Origin: Rubrivivax sp.
GTDB lineage: Bacteria; Pseudomonadota; Gammaproteobacteria; Burkholderiales; Burkholderiaceae_C
Direction: 5' to 3'
Assembly (NCBI GenBank): GCA_022843905.1
Contig: JALHMT010000008.1
Span: 1 to 64,000, forward strand
Length of the DNA: 64,000 nt
Part shown: positions 63,779 through 64,000 of the stretch, one piece after another
Layout of the letters: each line of letters opens with the position of its first letter
Numbering within the stretch: position 1 is the first letter of the stretch
Program-made: the position numbers and the translations under genes
Notes under the pieces: generated by a model
Databases searched by the model: none
What the model saw: only the letters and a program-made list of their open reading frames with translations
Told to the model about the DNA's origin: nothing

Positions 63779-64000
63779 GTGAAACATCACCATCTCCTGA
63801 TGGGCGTGCTGGCCGTGGCAGCCGCCCACGCCGCCCTGGCCCAGCCGGCGGCAACACCTGCCGCAGCGTCCGCTCCGCCATCGGCGGCGTCCGCGCCGCC
63901 CCGCGCTGCCGTGCCGGCCACCGCCGGGCAGCGCGTGGACGTCACCGGGGGCCGCGAGAGCGACAGCGACCAGCGGCGGCAGTCCACCGCCGCCAAGATC
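63779..64000 (+). CDS. TonB-dependent receptor, N-terminal part, cut by the window end
   Basis: A GTG start (KHHHLLMGVLAVAAAHAALA signal peptide) leads to a Pro/Ala-rich linker. Then come RVDVTGGRESDSDQRRQST and AAKI, the typical start of a TonB-receptor plug domain (V-x-V-T-G-x-R-x-S-D...RR). The 74 codons visible contain no TonB box that I can name. The remainder lies outside. The 136-bp gap before it shows no Fur-like site. Confidence 0.75.
   Translation, partial: MKHHHLLMGVLAVAAAHAALAQPAATPAAASAPPSAASAPPRAAVPATAGQRVDVTGGRESDSDQRRQSTAAKI

Overview
The window is a GC-rich bacterial chromosome segment with dense, mostly operonic genes, many 4-bp ATGA/GTGA overlaps and frequent GTG starts. 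Gene content (ftsK-lolA, a tripartite tricarboxylate transporter with TctC receptor, TRAP and TonB systems, two AmpG-type permeases, a Porin_4-type porin) and a dispersed GGGGTCGCCCCC...GCCGAAGGC intergenic element point to Burkholderiales (Betaproteobacteria), probably the Comamonadaceae/Sphaerotilaceae area. This is inferred from content only. No rRNA, tRNA, CRISPR array, transposase or integrase was seen.

Layout. 1-66 is the tail of an outer-membrane barrel. 81-3722 (minus) carries lolA, ftsK and a histidine phosphatase. 3817-11176 is a mixed stretch: hydrolase, YffB/Spx protein, lipoprotein, AstE-like metalloenzyme, a beta-lactamase-fold serine hydrolase divergent from an AmpG-like permease, a hygromycin-kinase-like phosphotransferase and two small secreted unknowns. 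11982-15040 is tctCBA. 15303-19941 (plus) carries a PhoX-family protein, an MBL hydrolase, a LuxR-type regulator and a Crp/Fnr regulator. 19960-23656 is a lower-GC two-gene insert: a cytoplasmic subtilase and a PAP2/haloperoxidase-like protein. 23700-32526 holds a class III cyclase with TolB-like and TPR regions, a porin, and a coupled pair (LysM-FecR surface protein and CHASE2 hybrid histidine kinase), then an M48 protease. 32721-34687 is a PhcB-like methyltransferase overlapping a fatty-acid desaturase, a candidate lipid-signal or membrane-lipid operon.

34731-49235 (minus) is transport-rich: an MFS carrier, AmpG, a class IV aminotransferase homologue beside a polar amino-acid ABC transporter, a GntR regulator with a palindromic operator candidate, a TRAP transporter, and a nitrogen-scavenging operon (NrtABD-like transporter plus cyanase) behind a good sigma-54 promoter. 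49453-50988 is an ECF sigma/anti-sigma pair whose junction carries a 62-bp tandem duplication that creates a 21-codon coupled leader ORF. 51101-55780 holds a LysR regulator, thioredoxin 2, acetoacetyl-CoA synthetase and a FeeM-like N-acyl amino acid synthase with its own terminator. 55932-63642 is a peptide-type ABC system: two paralogous binding proteins divergent from two permeases and a fused double ATPase. The window ends inside a TonB-dependent receptor.

The observations most worth following are the sigma/anti-sigma leader duplication, the subtilase-PAP2 insert, the PhcB-like/desaturase operon, the sigma-54 cyanate operon, and the aminotransferase homologue that appears to lack its PLP lysine.
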